Shown here piece by piece: positions 14,336-23,015 of a stretch of 33,718 nucleotides of DNA. The notes below the pieces were generated by a model. It searched no databases. It saw only the letters and a program-made list of their open reading frames with translations, and was not told the origin of the DNA. Numbering within the stretch: the stretch's first letter is position 1; each line of letters starts with the position of its first letter. Both the position numbers and the translations under genes were made by a program. The DNA comes from an uncultured Bacteroidales bacterium (GTDB taxonomy: Bacteria; Bacteroidota; Bacteroidia; Bacteroidales; P3), in assembly GCA_910586395.1 (NCBI GenBank), contig CAJUFX010000010.1, forward strand, positions 1 to 33,718. The letters run 5' to 3'.

Positions 14336-16498
14336 TTACCGTCTGATTTCCAGTTCGTCCATCAGCCGTTGCGCGCCCGCGAATTTGTCGATGATGAACA
14401 GGCAGTAGCGGATGTCGAGCGTGATGTTGCGGCATTGGCTCGGGTCGTAGTGGATGTCGCTCATCGTGCCCTCCCAGTTGCGGTCGAAGTTCAGGCCGAT
14501 GAGTTCGCCCTCGCCGTTGAGCACGGGGCTGCCCGAATTGCCGCCCGTCGTGTGGTTGGTCGCGATAAAGGCCACGGGCAGGCGTCCGGCCGCATCGGCG
14601 TAAGGCCCGAAGTCACGCGCCGCATAGAGTTCCTTGAGGCGGTCCTCCACCACGTAGTCGTAGATGTCGGGGTTCTCCTTGGCCATGATGCCGTCAATCG
14701 TCGTAAAGGGTGCGTAATGCACGGCGTCGGCCGGCGAAAAGCCCGCGATCTGACCGTAAGCCACGCGCAGCGTAAAGTTGGCGTCGGGGTAGAAGCGGCG
14801 TTCCGGCTGCATCTCCATCTGCCCGCGCATGTAAAGCCGTTGCAGCGAGTCGATGCCGGCGTTGAGGCGCGCCGTCGCCGGCCGCACCGAGTTGTAGTAC
14901 TGGCCGTAAATCAGGCGCGCGTACTTGCAGGCCACGTCGCGCTCCACGGCCTTGACAAAGTTCTGACGTTTGGCGTAAGGCGTGTTGAGCAGCGCGCCGG
15001 CCTTGTCGGCCGATACAAACAGGCTCTTGGCGTAGAGGTCTTTCTGTGTGGCCTCGTCGGGTTCCACGGCCATATCCTCCCGGTTCATCGTCAGCAAGGC
15101 TCTGAAAACGGCCTCATCCACCTCGGGGTTGTAGTTCTTGTAGAACAGCTCGGCGCGTTGGCGCAGGGCCGCGATGCCGGCCTGCCAGGCCGAGTCGGTC
15201 ATTTCGGCGGCCGCCACGCCCGAAGCCGTCGAAGTCCCCGCGGCCTCTTCCGCCAAGCGGCCGTAAGCGTAGGCAATCGAAAGCAGTTCCGGCGCCATGC
15301 CGATTTCCTGCAACATAACGCCCATGACGTTATAAGGTTCGGCGGCTTGGTAGGCGGCATCCAAAGCCGGCAGCACGCCTTTATAGGCCGCGCCGGCCGG
15401 TGTCTCCGTCCAAGCCGTGAACGTCTTTTCGAACGCCTGCTTCTTCTCCACCGTCTTGAGCCGCGCGATGCCCTTGCTTTCGCCAATCCATTTCTTCCAG
15501 CCGTTGGCGATGGAAGCCGCCTTGGCCGCATATTGGATGCGGGTCAGCGGGTCGGCGTCCATGGCCGCCTTGATGACGTCCAGCCGCTTGGTGCGCGCCG
15601 CGATGCGCAGGGGGTTCTCCACGTCGGCCACCTGTTGCACGGCATACGACGACAGGTATTCCTGCGTGCGGCCCGGATAGCCGAACACGAACGTGAAGTC
15701 GCCCGGGTTGAGGCCGCGCAGGCTGATGGGGAAGAACCGCCGCGGTTCGTAAGGACGGTTGTCCGCGCTGTAGGGTGCCGGTTTGTTGTTGATGTCCGCA
15801 TAGATGCGGAACACCGAGAAATCGCCCGTATGCCGCGGCCAGACCCAGTTGTCGGTGTCGCCGCCGAACTTGCCGATGTTGGAGGGCGGCGTGCCCACGA
15901 GGCGCACGTCCTCGAATACCTCGTTCACAAACATGTAATACTGGTTACCGTAGTAGAACGGCACGATGCGCGCCTGGTAATGCGTGCCGGCTTCGGTGGC
16001 CGCCTTGAGCGCCTGCGTGCGTTGGCGGATGCTGTCGGCGCGCGTGGCCTCGCTCATTCCGTCGGGCAGGCCGCCCAAAATGGCTTCCGTCACGTCCTCC
16101 ATGCGCACGAGGAACGTCACCTTGAGCCCGGGGCAGGGCAGTTCCTCTGCCAGCGAGGCCGCCCAAAAGCCGTTGGTCAGATAGTCGTGTTCCAGCGAAG
16201 AATGGTACTGGATCTGGCCGAAGCCGCAGTGGTGGTTCGTGAACAGCAGCCCTTGGTTCGACACCACTTCGCCCGTGCAGCCGCCCCCGAAAATCACGAC
16301 GGCGTCTTTCAGCGAACTGTGGTTGATGCTGTAAATGTCCTCCGCGCTCAGTTTCAATCCTTTGCTCTGCATGTCCGCCTCGTTGCGGTTCAGGAGCATC
16401 GGAATCCACATCCCTTCGTCGGCCCGCGCCGGGTTCAGCACGCCGGCCATCATCATGGCGCCCGCCAGTAGCAGGCTCAAAATCCAAAATCGTTTCAT
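14336..16498 (-). CDS. dpp11: S46-family dipeptidyl peptidase, DPP11 type (Asp/Glu-specific)
   Basis: The 720-residue protein starts with a signal peptide (MKRFWILSLLLAGAMMMAGVLNPARA) and should act in the periplasm, cutting acidic dipeptides from peptide N-termini. The S46 triad is visible: His in TNHHC (residues 89-90), Asp226 in RHTGDFS and Ser655 in GGNSGSP. Position 673, which sets S1 specificity in this family, is Arg in NFDRNWEG. Arg there marks DPP11, whereas DPP7 has Gly. I chose the MKRF start because the 14 residues encoded before it would spoil the signal peptide. A small lipoprotein gene lies 65 nt upstream on the same strand. A strong terminator follows. Confidence 0.9.
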   Translation of the reverse strand: MKRFWILSLLLAGAMMMAGVLNPARADEGMWIPMLLNRNEADMQSKGLKLSAEDIYSINHSSLKDAVVIFGGGCTGEVVSNQGLLFTNHHCGFGQIQYHSSLEHDYLTNGFWAASLAEELPCPGLKVTFLVRMEDVTEAILGGLPDGMSEATRADSIRQRTQALKAATEAGTHYQARIVPFYYGNQYYMFVNEVFEDVRLVGTPPSNIGKFGGDTDNWVWPRHTGDFSVFRIYADINNKPAPYSADNRPYEPRRFFPISLRGLNPGDFTFVFGYPGRTQEYLSSYAVQQVADVENPLRIAARTKRLDVIKAAMDADPLTRIQYAAKAASIANGWKKWIGESKGIARLKTVEKKQAFEKTFTAWTETPAGAAYKGVLPALDAAYQAAEPYNVMGVMLQEIGMAPELLSIAYAYGRLAEEAAGTSTASGVAAAEMTDSAWQAGIAALRQRAELFYKNYNPEVDEAVFRALLTMNREDMAVEPDEATQKDLYAKSLFVSADKAGALLNTPYAKRQNFVKAVERDVACKYARLIYGQYYNSVRPATARLNAGIDSLQRLYMRGQMEMQPERRFYPDANFTLRVAYGQIAGFSPADAVHYAPFTTIDGIMAKENPDIYDYVVEDRLKELYAARDFGPYADAAGRLPVAFIATNHTTGGNSGSPVLNGEGELIGLNFDRNWEGTMSDIHYDPSQCRNITLDIRYCLFIIDKFAGAQRLMDELEIRR

Positions 16499-16563
16499 AT
16501 TTGTTATTCCCAATTTTATTTTGACATTTCCGGGTCTCACGTTTTTATGCTGTATAACAAGAA

Positions 16564-17001
16564 TTATCTTTTTTCGAAAAGAAATTTTCTCTTATCTCTT
16601 GTAATGGTTAATTTGTTTTTCGTGCAGATATATGACATTAAACCTTGAAATTCGGAAAGCAATTTTTCATCGAATTCCAATTGCTCTGGATTTCCTTGCC
16701 CAACTTCTGTCCATTCTTGATATCCGTTTATTTCAATACGTTTTTCTTGAAAGAAAATCAGACATGTTCCACCGGCCTGATTGACACTGGTAGAAAAAGA
16801 AAACGTTGTATCACTGTTGAAATTCAAAATGTAAGAAGTTTTGTCGGAAATATTGTCCGACGGAATGTCAAAGCATGTGTTGCCAACCGATATTAATTGC
16901 AATTTCCATGCACCGGCCGACAAATCTCCATCTTCGACAGGTTTATTACAACCGGTTAAAAATAGTGGAAGCGACAACAATAATAGTTTGTATGTTTTCA
17001 T
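16564..17001 (-). CDS. Small lipoprotein of unknown function
   Basis: The 145-residue product has a lipoprotein signal peptide (MKTYKLLLLSLPLFLTGC, lipidated Cys18). The mature part begins NKPVEDGDLSAGAWKLQLISVG, which recalls small lipocalin- or META-like lipoproteins that open with a WKL strand, but I cannot assign a family. The remaining sequence alternates as in a beta fold and contains several cysteines. The start at MKTYK is chosen because it gives a proper signal peptide, and the preceding in-frame ATG does not. A full promoter lies at 17094-17123. The gene may be co-transcribed with the DPP11-like peptidase 65 nt downstream. Confidence 0.7.
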   Translation of the reverse strand: MKTYKLLLLSLPLFLTGCNKPVEDGDLSAGAWKLQLISVGNTCFDIPSDNISDKTSYILNFNSDTTFSFSTSVNQAGGTCLIFFQEKRIEINGYQEWTEVGQGNPEQLEFDEKLLSEFQGLMSYICTKNKLTITRDKRKFLFEKR

Positions 17002-17093
17002 GCTGATCAATATTGGATTATTGGTTATTGGATTGCTATTCAAAGTAGTTCATATCATTATATATTTATGATGAGCAATAAATCTAATACATG

Positions 17094-17123
17094 CAAATAT
17101 ACGAAATTTTTGTATGTGGACAA
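17094..17123 (-). promoter_or_regulatory. Promoter of the small lipoprotein gene
   Basis: On the minus strand TTG (17123-17121), a 19-nt spacer and TATATTTG (17101-17094) match the Bacteroidetes consensus. The start codon follows about 90 nt later. Confidence 0.75.
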
Positions 17124-17501
17124 AAGTAGGATGACGGGGCGTCAAATTCAATTCTTGTTCTGAAAAACAGAAAACAAACTCCATAAATTTTTCAAAAGGA
17201 ATTGGCTCAATATATTTTATAAATTCTTCAATTCTCGTTTTATCATTTTTTGCATAATTTATGAAGTATTCTATATTTTAGGGGGACTGATGGGAGTCCT
17301 GAATTTAAGGATATTATTGAGCCATAAATATACTAAAATTTTTATCTGATATTTCAGATGAAAATATTGCAATGTCTTCTATGTTATTAAATTTCTTTAT
17401 GATAATATTGTGATATAAATTATAAATTTAATAAAATAATAAAAGCTGATGGCTGATTTTGTGTGCTGTCTATTTCAGATATATTCAATTTCCGCGTCGC
17501 T
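17124..17501. other. AT-rich intergenic stretch
   Basis: No convincing gene is present. A minus-strand frame of about 75 codons (around 17290-17060, including EEFIKYIEPIPFEKFMEFVF) is open but has no start codon and runs through the lipoprotein promoter. It could be a gene fragment. A short GGACT/AGTCC inverted repeat lies at 17284-17299. Confidence 0.4.
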
Positions 17502-20270
17502 TTACACCGCCCCTTCGCCCGGCACCTCGCAACCCTCGTGCCGGCAGACGTCCTCCAGTTTGGCGAGCGACCACGGTTGGGCGTAGTTGAACAGCTGTCC
17601 GAACGGCTGTTTCAGTTTTTTGAGTAACAATGTGCTCTCCGGCTGAACGTTATGCAGGTTCCACATCGCATCCTCCACCGGTTGCCAGTCGGGGCGTGTC
17701 AGTTTGAGGCTGACGAATTGGTCCACATTGTAGATTTTCGTCTCTATGTTCGAGATATTTTCCGACAGAATCTGCCGCCGCGCTTTTGTAATCTGCTGTT
17801 CGCCGACTTCATACAGCACGTTGAGGTACTTCTCGTACAGCACGTATTCGTTGAGCATGAACGCCAGGTCGCGGCCGGAGAATTGTTGCCAGAACACCAT
17901 CGGTTGCGGCGTGGCCAGAAAGCGGCCGAGCATGAACGAGCCGGCATCCAAGCCCGAACGTTTCCGTTCCAGACAGAAAGCGTCCGCATGTTCGAAAAAC
18001 GTGATTTTGCGGTCGGTGGAAAGGAACTCATAGACGCGGTATTGGTCTTGGTGCGAGCCCATCGAACTCTCCATGAGCTGGCTCACGTATTGGTCCACAT
18101 TGCTGTCGAACCATTCGTTCACGAACGCCCGCGCCGTTTCCGGATGTTCGCTCATGTCGGTGCGGATGAGCCGGACGAGGTTGTTCAAATCCACGATGTC
18201 GGGTACCTCGATCGAGGTCACGATGTCCGTGTATTTCTGATAAGCCTCTTTCATGCGGACGAAAACCGCCTCTTCCTTGGGCGTCATGTCGAGTTGCTTG
18301 CCGTTGAGGTAGTCTAAGAAGCGCGCCGGTTTGAACTGCGCGTGCCCCTTGTAAATCGTGGCGTTCTTGCTCGAAAGCGTGATGTCGTCGCCCTCGCTGA
18401 TGCGCAGGCCGTTTTCATTCACAAGCGACTTGTCTTCCAAGCGGACGCCGTATTTCTGCAGGTTCAGGAAAGCCGGGATGCCGTAGCCGCGGCAGGCCGT
18501 CACGACATGGATGGCGGCGGGCGTCATGCTCGCGATGGCGTCCATCTCGCTCAGCACGATCGTGTCTTCCGGCAGGAAACGTTCCTTGCAGAGGCAGATT
18601 TTCTCGCCATTGCGTTTCAGTTCCAGCGCCACGGCCGTATTGAAGCAGAGTTTGGCCGATACCGCCGAGCGCGGCAAAACATTTACGCCACGGGCGAAAT
18701 AGATGAGCGTCTGCAACGAACTGTCGTCGATGCGTTCCGAGAAAATCTGCCGCCGGTGGTACGGCCGTACGAGTTCTCCCACGCGCCGTTTGCCGATCAG
18801 GCCGGCTTCGTACAACGCCACCGACGAGAGCAGGGCGGCGCGGCCGGTCAACTCGCTCTCGTTGATTTGCAACACGGCGAACAGGTCGGCCTTGCCTTGG
18901 CGGCTCTCCGTGCCGAACTCGATCGTGACGGGCGATCCGAGCCGTTTCTCCAGTTTGGGCAGCAACGGGTCGAAATGATAGACGGCCGGGAACGTCTCCT
19001 TGATTTGCGCGCGGTCGAAGTATTCGCAGTCCTGGGGCGAGAGGTTGCCGGTCATGATTTCCTCGCCGAAAATATCGGGATAACTCTCTATCTGCACGCC
19101 GAGGCCGGTGCGGGAATGGCGGCTGTAAAGCACGCCCGGATATGACGATTCGCTGCCGATCGTCCAGACCATCTTTTGCAGGATCAGTGACGGATAGGCC
19201 GTCTTGCCCTGCATGAACGTCATGAGCAGGTCCTGATTGTTCTGATAGAAAGCGCGTATGTGACGCTGATAGGCGTAGAGTTGTTCAAAGGCGTCGTCTA
19301 AATACCGTTTGCCCTGCGGATGTCTTTCGATGAGCCGTTCCGTTTCGGCTATCCATTTCTGGCGGCGTTCCAGAGCCGCCTGTCGTTCCTGTTTGTCGGA
19401 CGGACGGCTGTGGCGCGCGATTTCTTCGGCCTGCGCCTCGGCTTCGAAAGGGTTGGGTTCGTTGAACAGCATCTTGTAGAGCCCCATGAGGTTGTTCCAG
19501 TAGATGCGCGTGGCCATCTGGGCGCCGTGGTCGCGCAACAGGCCTTTGTAGGCCGTGCGGTTCGTGCCCACGTTGAGCAGTGTCGGCATCAGGCCCGGAA
19601 TATATTGCGGCATCGTGCTGCGCAACGCCATGACTAGCGGGGCGGCCGACGCGCCGAGCCGGCAACCCGTCATGATTTCGAGGTTGCGGACGGCTTCCCG
19701 CAGATAAGTCCGTTGCCGTTCCTCTTCTTCGGCCTGTTGCGCGGGTTCGGCGTTGGCGAAACGGGCGGCCTGTTCGAACACCTTCGACGACAGCAGGCTG
19801 AAGTCGGGTACGGCATAGCCCGTGCGCGTGAGGTCGGTCAGCATGACGCCCTTATGACTGATTTCATAGACGTTGTGTGTCTTGGGCGATAAGGCGGACG
19901 TGACGAATTCCGTATCGATGAGCGGGTGATCCGACACATAAGTCCGGCATTGTTCGTAGAATCTCCGGCGGATGTCTTTCAAGCGGACCTGCGCCTCGGC
20001 ATCGCCCCGTTCCTCCAAAATCAGCAGTTTGAGGAACTCTTCGGCTTCCGCGCCGCGGTGACGTAGCATGTAATAGACGTCGTACCAGCGCGGCGCGATT
20101 TCGGCGGCTTCGGCCGTGTCTTTCGGCCAGCGGTAGATGATGGTGCCGGGCTTGTTGCCTTCCGGCTCGCGGTCTTTCTCGAACTCCCTGGCGCCTTTAT
20201 CGACAAAGAGTTTGAGCATAAAGTAATTCGGGTAACTGCCGCGGATTTTGTAAGCGATTTTGTTGTTCAT
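17502..20270 (-). CDS. PEP-utilizing-enzyme/PPDK-like protein with a degenerate swivel domain
   Basis: This 922-residue protein resembles PEP synthase and pyruvate phosphate dikinase in layout but not in catalytic detail. Residues 150-170 (TGYAVPDFSLLSSKVF) recall the start of the ATP-grasp domain, and SSYPGVLYSRHSRTGLG (about 376-392) recalls its FTRNP-TG segment. Residues 575-640 resemble the phosphohistidine swivel domain (GIPAFLNLQKYG, ISEGDDITLSSKNATIYKG). The normal TSHAA block with the phospho-accepting His reads MTPAAIH (582-588), so the His is displaced. The C-terminal 300 residues do not look like the PEP-binding barrel. The gene starts with a 4-nt ATGA overlap with a MutS-like ATPase gene, so the two are probably made together. 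A classical phosphotransferase reaction is doubtful. Confidence 0.65.
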   Translation of the reverse strand: MNNKIAYKIRGSYPNYFMLKLFVDKGAREFEKDREPEGNKPGTIIYRWPKDTAEAAEIAPRWYDVYYMLRHRGAEAEEFLKLLILEERGDAEAQVRLKDIRRRFYEQCRTYVSDHPLIDTEFVTSALSPKTHNVYEISHKGVMLTDLTRTGYAVPDFSLLSSKVFEQAARFANAEPAQQAEEEERQRTYLREAVRNLEIMTGCRLGASAAPLVMALRSTMPQYIPGLMPTLLNVGTNRTAYKGLLRDHGAQMATRIYWNNLMGLYKMLFNEPNPFEAEAQAEEIARHSRPSDKQERQAALERRQKWIAETERLIERHPQGKRYLDDAFEQLYAYQRHIRAFYQNNQDLLMTFMQGKTAYPSLILQKMVWTIGSESSYPGVLYSRHSRTGLGVQIESYPDIFGEEIMTGNLSPQDCEYFDRAQIKETFPAVYHFDPLLPKLEKRLGSPVTIEFGTESRQGKADLFAVLQINESELTGRAALLSSVALYEAGLIGKRRVGELVRPYHRRQIFSERIDDSSLQTLIYFARGVNVLPRSAVSAKLCFNTAVALELKRNGEKICLCKERFLPEDTIVLSEMDAIASMTPAAIHVVTACRGYGIPAFLNLQKYGVRLEDKSLVNENGLRISEGDDITLSSKNATIYKGHAQFKPARFLDYLNGKQLDMTPKEEAVFVRMKEAYQKYTDIVTSIEVPDIVDLNNLVRLIRTDMSEHPETARAFVNEWFDSNVDQYVSQLMESSMGSHQDQYRVYEFLSTDRKITFFEHADAFCLERKRSGLDAGSFMLGRFLATPQPMVFWQQFSGRDLAFMLNEYVLYEKYLNVLYEVGEQQITKARRQILSENISNIETKIYNVDQFVSLKLTRPDWQPVEDAMWNLHNVQPESTLLLKKLKQPFGQLFNYAQPWSLAKLEDVCRHEGCEVPGEGAV

Positions 20271-22057
20271 GCCGGTTGGGATTTAGCCGCCGTGGGCGTT
20301 GCGGGTCGGTTTCGGCCGTCGGTGCCGTGGCCGCATCGGTCGGCGCCGTGGTCGTACCGCCGCGCCGTGGCGATGAGTTCCGCGTCCACGCCCAAGCAGG
20401 CCGCCACGTCCAATGCCTGCATCTCGGCGGGGGCGCCGGCGCGGACTTCTTCCACGCCATAGTCCATGAAATTTTGTAGTTGCGATAGGAAATCGGCCGT
20501 GCGGTCGTCTTCCGCGCCGGGGATAATGGTTGCGCGGTCGCGGCAGGCTTCCGTCCAGCGTGCCGTGTCCAACCCTTTGACACGCAGGCGGCGCGGTGCG
20601 TTGTCCACCGTTTCGTAGTGCGTGCTGACCAAAGCCGCCGAGCCGAAGCCGTCAGGGTGAGCCGTCTGTTCCGCCCTTATGTGTTGCCAGAGGTTGAAAA
20701 ACGCGCAGACAATCGCGCTGCCTTCGGTGGGGTTGGTTGTCCGGGCCAGTTCGTCGGCCAGAAACAGCACGCGCCGTTTCGACCGCAGTTGTTGCAGAAC
20801 CTCGTGCAAGGCCAGGATTTCGGCTCCGAACGAGGACAGGCCGCGGCTTTCGTTCTGTTCGTCGCCCACGATGCGGCACACTTCGTCGAAGAGTGTCAGC
20901 CGCGCCGTCGCGGCCGGTACGAAGAAGCCGAATTGCGCGAGTGTCTGCGCCAACGCGAGTGCTTTGAGCAGAATCGTCTTGCCGCTCATGTTCGCGCCCG
21001 TGAGCAGACAGGCGTCGTTATAGAGCGCGATGTCCACGGTCTGATACGGCCGTCCCTGTGCGCGGCATTGTTGAAAGAGCGGCGGATAAAAAAGGCCGGT
21101 GTAGGCGAGGGCGGGTGTGGGCGCATCCGCATCCGCATTCGATGCGGCTTCATCCGTTTCCGTCAGGATTTCGGGACAGCGGCAGTGATGCGCCTGCGCC
21201 CATTCCGTTTTGGCGATGAGGAAATCCCATGCCGCGAAGCAGGCCAAAGCCGCCTCCAGTTCGGGTAGAAAGTCGCGCAACCGGCGGCTCAGCGTCGTTC
21301 GCACCGTCCGTTCCGTTTCCGCCAGTTTTTCTTCAATTTCCAGACGATCGGCGAAAAGAACCGTTTCGTTTGGGATCGGATTTTGGTTTGAACCGCCGCC
21401 GCACAGGGCCGCCCCGTTTCCGCTTCCCGCCACGGGCCCGCCCGCACGGCCCGCCGAACCCGCCATGCCTGCGGCATCCAAGCCGTCGCATGAGCCCGCC
21501 GAACCGGTCGTCGCGCCAACCGAAGAACCGTCGCCGTTTTCCGCCGCCACCGCCGCTTTCAGTTTCCGTCGCAGCAAAGGCAGCTGCGGGTCATAACAAT
21601 CGTAGATATAAAAAGAGGGCAGGCGTTCTTTGAGCGGATCGAGCAGGTCGAGGGCCGCTTCCAAATCCGGAATAGGGTCGAGGTCAATGCCGCTCCGGCG
21701 GGCGAAGCGCGCGCTTTCCCCCATCGGCAGCAGCCAGTTTTTGAGTTCGAACAGCTGGATGTCGTCCAACGCCCCGCGTTCCTCCCGCAATTGGCGGAAC
21801 GTAGGCTGCAGGTCCGGCGTCTGCTCCAAATGCCGCTTGAAATGCGCCAAAGCGTGCGCGTCGGCGCGTTCTGCGAACGCGCCGAATGCCCGCTGCCGCG
21901 CAAGCTCCGCTTGCAACGGGCCGGCCTCCGCCGGCCCGTACCATGGCAGCGTCCATACCGCCCGCCTTGCTACGGCCGACCGCAGCGGCAGCGTGTCCAT
22001 CAACTGCGCGAATCCGAAGATCCGTTTCCGCGCCGTCTCCATCGTCGCCGATTCCAT
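20267..22057 (-). CDS. MutS-like P-loop ATPase (MutS domain V type, no mismatch-recognition domain)
   Basis: The 596-residue protein has the ATPase core of MutS: Walker A TGANMSGKT at residues 353-361, a NESRGLSSFGAE segment near 402-412, Walker B LFLADELARTTNPTEG from 431, and STHYE near 477. The N-terminal half carries helical lever- or clamp-like sequence, but the MutS domain I with its Phe-x-Glu wedge is absent. Canonical mismatch repair is therefore unlikely. Residues about 173-227 form a Gly/Ala/Ser-rich low-complexity insert. MutS-like ATPases without domain I also occur outside repair, for instance KamC in lysine degradation (from memory), but no such pathway genes are here. It is coupled by an ATGA overlap to the PEP-like gene. 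Confidence 0.75.
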   Translation of the reverse strand: MESATMETARKRIFGFAQLMDTLPLRSAVARRAVWTLPWYGPAEAGPLQAELARQRAFGAFAERADAHALAHFKRHLEQTPDLQPTFRQLREERGALDDIQLFELKNWLLPMGESARFARRSGIDLDPIPDLEAALDLLDPLKERLPSFYIYDCYDPQLPLLRRKLKAAVAAENGDGSSVGATTGSAGSCDGLDAAGMAGSAGRAGGPVAGSGNGAALCGGGSNQNPIPNETVLFADRLEIEEKLAETERTVRTTLSRRLRDFLPELEAALACFAAWDFLIAKTEWAQAHHCRCPEILTETDEAASNADADAPTPALAYTGLFYPPLFQQCRAQGRPYQTVDIALYNDACLLTGANMSGKTILLKALALAQTLAQFGFFVPAATARLTLFDEVCRIVGDEQNESRGLSSFGAEILALHEVLQQLRSKRRVLFLADELARTTNPTEGSAIVCAFFNLWQHIRAEQTAHPDGFGSAALVSTHYETVDNAPRRLRVKGLDTARWTEACRDRATIIPGAEDDRTADFLSQLQNFMDYGVEEVRAGAPAEMQALDVAACLGVDAELIATARRYDHGADRCGHGTDGRNRPATPTAAKSQPA

Positions 22058-22066
22058 CTACCTACC

Positions 22067-22207
22067 TTATTTCTTTCTATTACACTTATGTGGTTCCGGT
22101 GCGCCCCGTTTCGATCCCCGTAATCTGTTTTTTCGGACTGTCAGCGAGCGCAACATGCTTGTTTTCCGGCACTGGTCCTCAGTTCGGATGTCAGCGCGCA
22201 TCATCAT
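22067..22207 (-). CDS. Possible 46-codon leader ORF before the MutS-like gene
   Basis: A minus-strand frame opens with three consecutive ATG codons (22207-22199) and encodes a very basic peptide (MMMRADIRTEDQCRK, later SKRGAPEPHKCNRKK). Its stop lies 9 nt before the MutS-like ATG. It could be a leader peptide, a small basic protein, or chance coding inside a structured leader RNA. I cannot separate these possibilities from one sequence. Confidence 0.3.
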   Translation of the reverse strand: MMMRADIRTEDQCRKTSMLRSLTVRKNRLRGSKRGAPEPHKCNRKK

Positions 22208-22229
22208 ACGTCCCGCATTGATAGGAGGA

Positions 22230-22297
22230 AATCCAGACCTCTATGTAGCCGACCTACGAGCTGCCGCACGTGGGAGGCGAAACAGAGCGTCTGGATT
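22230..22297. other. Long-range hairpin in the leader of the MutS-like gene
   Basis: AATCCAGAC (22230-22238) pairs perfectly with GTCTGGATT (22289-22297), and inside it CCTC and GAGG can extend the fold. The related word TGTCAGCG occurs at 22139, 22189 and 22309. The gene-free stretch 22208-22363 may encode a structured leader or small RNA. No Bacteroidetes -7 element was found for it. Confidence 0.4.
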
Positions 22298-22363
22298 CTC
22301 TGTTCAGTTGTCAGCGGGCGACATCACCAAACGGAAGCAAGTCCCGTACGGCGTCCATACGAA

Positions 22364-22391
22364 AAAAGCGGTCCGCACCGGAACCGCTTTT
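22364..22391 (-). terminator. Intrinsic terminator after rplY
   Basis: AAAAGCGGT (22364-22372) pairs with ACCGCTTTT (22383-22391), with an inner CCG/CGG pairing. On the minus strand the hairpin ends in a run of six T. It lies 30 nt after the rplY stop codon. Confidence 0.75.
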
Positions 22392-22420
22392 CCCCTACAT
22401 TCCGGCCGGAGGCCGTAGGC

Positions 22421-22990
22421 TTATTCCGCCTTCTTGGCGTCAACCACGTTACGCGTTGTCTTGACCATGACGACGGTCGTCGAAGGCGCTTCGAGCAATT
22501 CGTATTGGTCGGAAGCCAAGTCACGCACCTTGATTTCATCGAGGATATCCAAGTTGGAAATATCCACGCGGATCTGTTCCGGCATCTGCTTGGGCAACGT
22601 GCGGACACGGAGCTTGCGCATGCCTTTATACAGCTTGCCGCCTTTGAGTACACCGGGGGCACTGCCTTCAATGACGAGCGGCACCGCCATCGTAATCGGA
22701 CGGTGGTCGGACAAAATGAAGAAGTCCACGTGCAACAGGTCGCCGGTTACCTTATGGAATTGGGCTTCCTGTACAATCGTCAGCAATTTGTTGCCGTTCA
22801 ATTCCAATTCCACGAAGCAGATTTCCGGCGTCGAGAACAAAGGACTCAATACTTTTTCGTCGGCATAAAAATTCTGCGGTTCGCCTACGCCGTAAACTAC
22901 ACAGGGAATCAACCCCTTTTCGCGCAGGATTCTTGCATCTTTTTTCCCTACGTGCTCACGGAGAGCACCGCTAACAGATACAGTTTTCAT
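22421..22990 (-). CDS. rplY: 50S ribosomal protein L25 (Ctc type)
   Basis: The 189-residue protein has the L25 5S-rRNA-binding domain at the N-terminus (SGALREHVGKKDARILREKGLIPCVVYG, then FHKVTGDLLHVDF). A C-terminal TL5/Ctc beta domain follows (VPLVIEGSAPGVLKGGKL, LRVRTLPKQMPEQIRVDIS). The length is normal for the long bacterial form. It binds 5S rRNA in the large subunit. The gene follows the TPR lipoprotein gene after 25 nt with no separate promoter evident, so the two are probably co-transcribed. In many bacteria rplY/ctc lies close to prs, as here. Confidence 0.95.
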   Translation of the reverse strand: MKTVSVSGALREHVGKKDARILREKGLIPCVVYGVGEPQNFYADEKVLSPLFSTPEICFVELELNGNKLLTIVQEAQFHKVTGDLLHVDFFILSDHRPITMAVPLVIEGSAPGVLKGGKLYKGMRKLRVRTLPKQMPEQIRVDISNLDILDEIKVRDLASDQYELLEAPSTTVVMVKTTRNVVDAKKAE

Positions 22991-23015
22991 ATAAATAAAG
23001 TTTATTAAAGTTTTT

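Noticed and set aside
14369..16471. 700-codon plus-strand frame opposite the DPP11-like gene
   Set aside because: It is a GC-rich antisense shadow with no domain pattern, whereas the minus strand has a full catalytic triad and signal peptide.
22364..22391. Riboswitch for the MutS-like gene
   Set aside because: The hairpin with its T run directly after rplY is explained as the rplY terminator. No ligand-binding fold was recognised.
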